DNA of 6,046 bases from contig DPSD01000193.1 in assembly GCA_003538495.1 (NCBI GenBank), positions 1 to 6,046 of the forward strand, read 5' to 3'. The notes beneath the pieces were generated by a model that was not told where the DNA came from, searched no databases, and worked only from the letters and a program-made list of their open reading frames with translations. How positions within the stretch are numbered: the stretch's first letter is position 1; each line of letters begins with the position of its first letter. The position numbers were made by a program, and so were the translations under genes. Source of the DNA: Accumulibacter sp. Lineage in GTDB: Bacteria > Pseudomonadota > Gammaproteobacteria > Burkholderiales > Rhodocyclaceae. Below are positions 5,113 through 6,046 of the stretch, in pieces.

Positions 5113-5166
5113 TGTTCAAATGCGTATTTACTCATTTGAATTTTAGCGGCTAAAAGGGGTGACAGG
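5113..5166. promoter_or_regulatory. repA control region: inverted repeat, ACTC box and KorA/TrbA-like palindrome
   Basis: Three signals are packed into 54 bp. TTCAAATG (5115-5122) and CATTTGAA (5133-5140) are perfect 8-bp inverted repeats 10 nt apart. TTTACTCATTTGAA (5127-5140) repeats the 11-mer ACTCATTTGAA found at the end of parA (4858-4868). TTTTAGCGGCTAAAA (5141-5155) is a perfect palindrome with one central base, matching the operator type bound by KorA/TrbA-like repressors of IncP-1 plasmids. AAAAGGGG (5152-5159) is the repA Shine-Dalgarno, so the palindrome overlaps it. A clear -35/-10 pair was not found. Confidence 0.65.
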
Positions 5167-6046
5167 ATGACCAAGAAGCAGCGAGAAGGGCAGGGCGCAC
5201 AGCAGATTGGCGACTTGGTGGGCGGTATCGTGGGGAAGGCCGCGGCCACCCAACCGGCGGCAAAGAAGGCCGAATCGTCCGGCCTGATCCTCAGCGCCCA
5301 AGCGGGCAAGCTGCTGGATGTGGCCGCCGAGATCGCCACCAACCCACCGACCGGCGAGGACATGGCTTTCACCCATGCCGTGCTGTGCCAGGTTGGATTG
5401 CCCCGCGCCAAGATCGATGGCCGCGAGTTCATGCGCCAGTCCGGCGCGGCCTGGGTCAATGTTCAAGCCGGCTATTTGGACGAAGGGCGCGGCCCGGTGC
5501 TGCAACCTATCCCCTACGGCGTCATGCCCAGGCTTGGCCTGGCGTGGGTCTCCACCTTCGCCGTGCGCAGCAAGGAGCGGGAAATTCCCATCGGCGACAG
5601 CGCGGCCGAGTTTCTGCGGTTGATGGGGATGGAGAGCGACGGCCGCCGCTATACGACGTTGCGAAAGCAGATGCACGCACTCGCAGCCGCGCGCCTGCAA
5701 CTCGGGTTCAAGGGCCGCACCTACAACGGCCAGCCGGTGCAGCAGTTCGACGCTTGGGTGTCGAACAAAGATACGCAGCAGCGCGCCCTATGGCCGGGCG
5801 TCATGGTGCTGTCCGAGGACTATTTCAGCTCCCTGATCGAAAGCGCGGTACCGCTGGACAATCGCGCCCTGCAAGCGCTGAAAGGCTCCGCGCTGGCCCT
5901 GGACGTGTATGCGTGGCTGGCCCACCGTCTGCACCGCATCGAGGGCAGGGGTGTAACGCTGCACTGGAAGGCGCTGCGCGAGCAGTTCGCCCAGGAGTAC
6001 CAGGGCAAAGACCCGGACAAGGACTTCAAGAAGGAATTTCTGCCGG
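5167..6046 (+). CDS. repA: plasmid replication initiator RepA (RepA_C family), 3' end cut by window
   Basis: The frame is open from ATG 5167 to the window end, giving 293 codons with no stop. The protein looks like a member of the plasmid-encoded RepA family (Pfam RepA_C). Typical stretches are PYGVMPRLGLAWVSTFAVRS (about 117-136), then EIPIGDSAAEFLRLMG (139-154), RRYTTLRKQMHALAAARLQL (160-179) and ALDVYAWLAHRL (244-255). Members initiate replication of broad-host-range plasmids by binding iterons at oriV; no iterons are visible here, so the origin should lie downstream or beyond the window. Residues 1-40 are polar and low-complexity. The Shine-Dalgarno AAAAGGGG lies 7 nt upstream. It differs from the pVS1 RepA as I remember it, although the genes before it are pVS1-like. 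The incompatibility group is not assigned. Confidence 0.87.
   Translation, partial: MTKKQREGQGAQQIGDLVGGIVGKAAATQPAAKKAESSGLILSAQAGKLLDVAAEIATNPPTGEDMAFTHAVLCQVGLPRAKIDGREFMRQSGAAWVNVQAGYLDEGRGPVLQPIPYGVMPRLGLAWVSTFAVRSKEREIPIGDSAAEFLRLMGMESDGRRYTTLRKQMHALAAARLQLGFKGRTYNGQPVQQFDAWVSNKDTQQRALWPGVMVLSEDYFSSLIESAVPLDNRALQALKGSALALDVYAWLAHRLHRIEGRGVTLHWKALREQFAQEYQGKDPDKDFKKEFLP

Noticed and set aside
5115..5140. Terminator after staB
   Set aside because: The 8-bp inverted repeat is AT-rich with a 10-nt loop and shares its sequence with the ACTC-box sites, so an operator role is more likely.
4872..5459. Long minus-strand frame (195 codons) over staB and the repA start
   Set aside because: It is antisense to two well-supported genes, has no ribosome binding site and shows no recognisable domain. 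It is a high-GC shadow frame.

Overview
The window looks like part of a broad-host-range plasmid from a GC-rich Gram-negative proteobacterium (Pseudomonas, Burkholderiales or Aeromonas type). The evidence is a partitioning and resolvase block that resembles the stability region of Pseudomonas plasmid pVS1, a plasmid RepA gene, a complete IS6100 and a class 1 integron/Tn402 end. The host assignment is inference; no rRNA, tRNA or CRISPR was seen.

Left part (1-880) is a complete IS6100 with both 14-bp terminal repeats and an intact DDE transposase. Middle part (about 881-2930) is a piece of foreign, chromosome-like cargo. An AraC-family regulator (+) is divergent from a two-gene minus-strand unit made of an AhpD-like carboxymuconolactone decarboxylase/peroxidase and a cytochrome P460 gene. 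The P460 gene is broken: its signal peptide is followed by a stop, and the rest continues in another frame after an apparent internal deletion. A 28-codon scrap of an OmpA-family C-terminus closes this segment.

The scar region (2931-3302) is a patchwork. It holds a short possible IS91-like transposase remnant, a hairpin, and then the IRi end of a Tn402/class 1 integron (3114-3213) whose intI1 is gone. The outer edge of IRi lies 89 bp before the resolvase start, where a dyad resembling a resolvase binding site is present. This fits the known habit of Tn402/Tn5053 elements of inserting at plasmid res sites.

The right part (3214-6046) is plasmid backbone, all on the + strand: serine resolvase, ParA-type ATPase (StaA-like), small ribbon-helix-helix partner (StaB/ParG-like) and repA, which runs off the window. 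ACTC-type boxes recur before parA, at the parA/staB junction and after staB. They suggest one RHH protein that both represses the operon and marks the centromere. A perfect 15-bp palindrome of KorA/TrbA-operator type lies just before repA. Together these genes resolve multimers, segregate copies and initiate replication.
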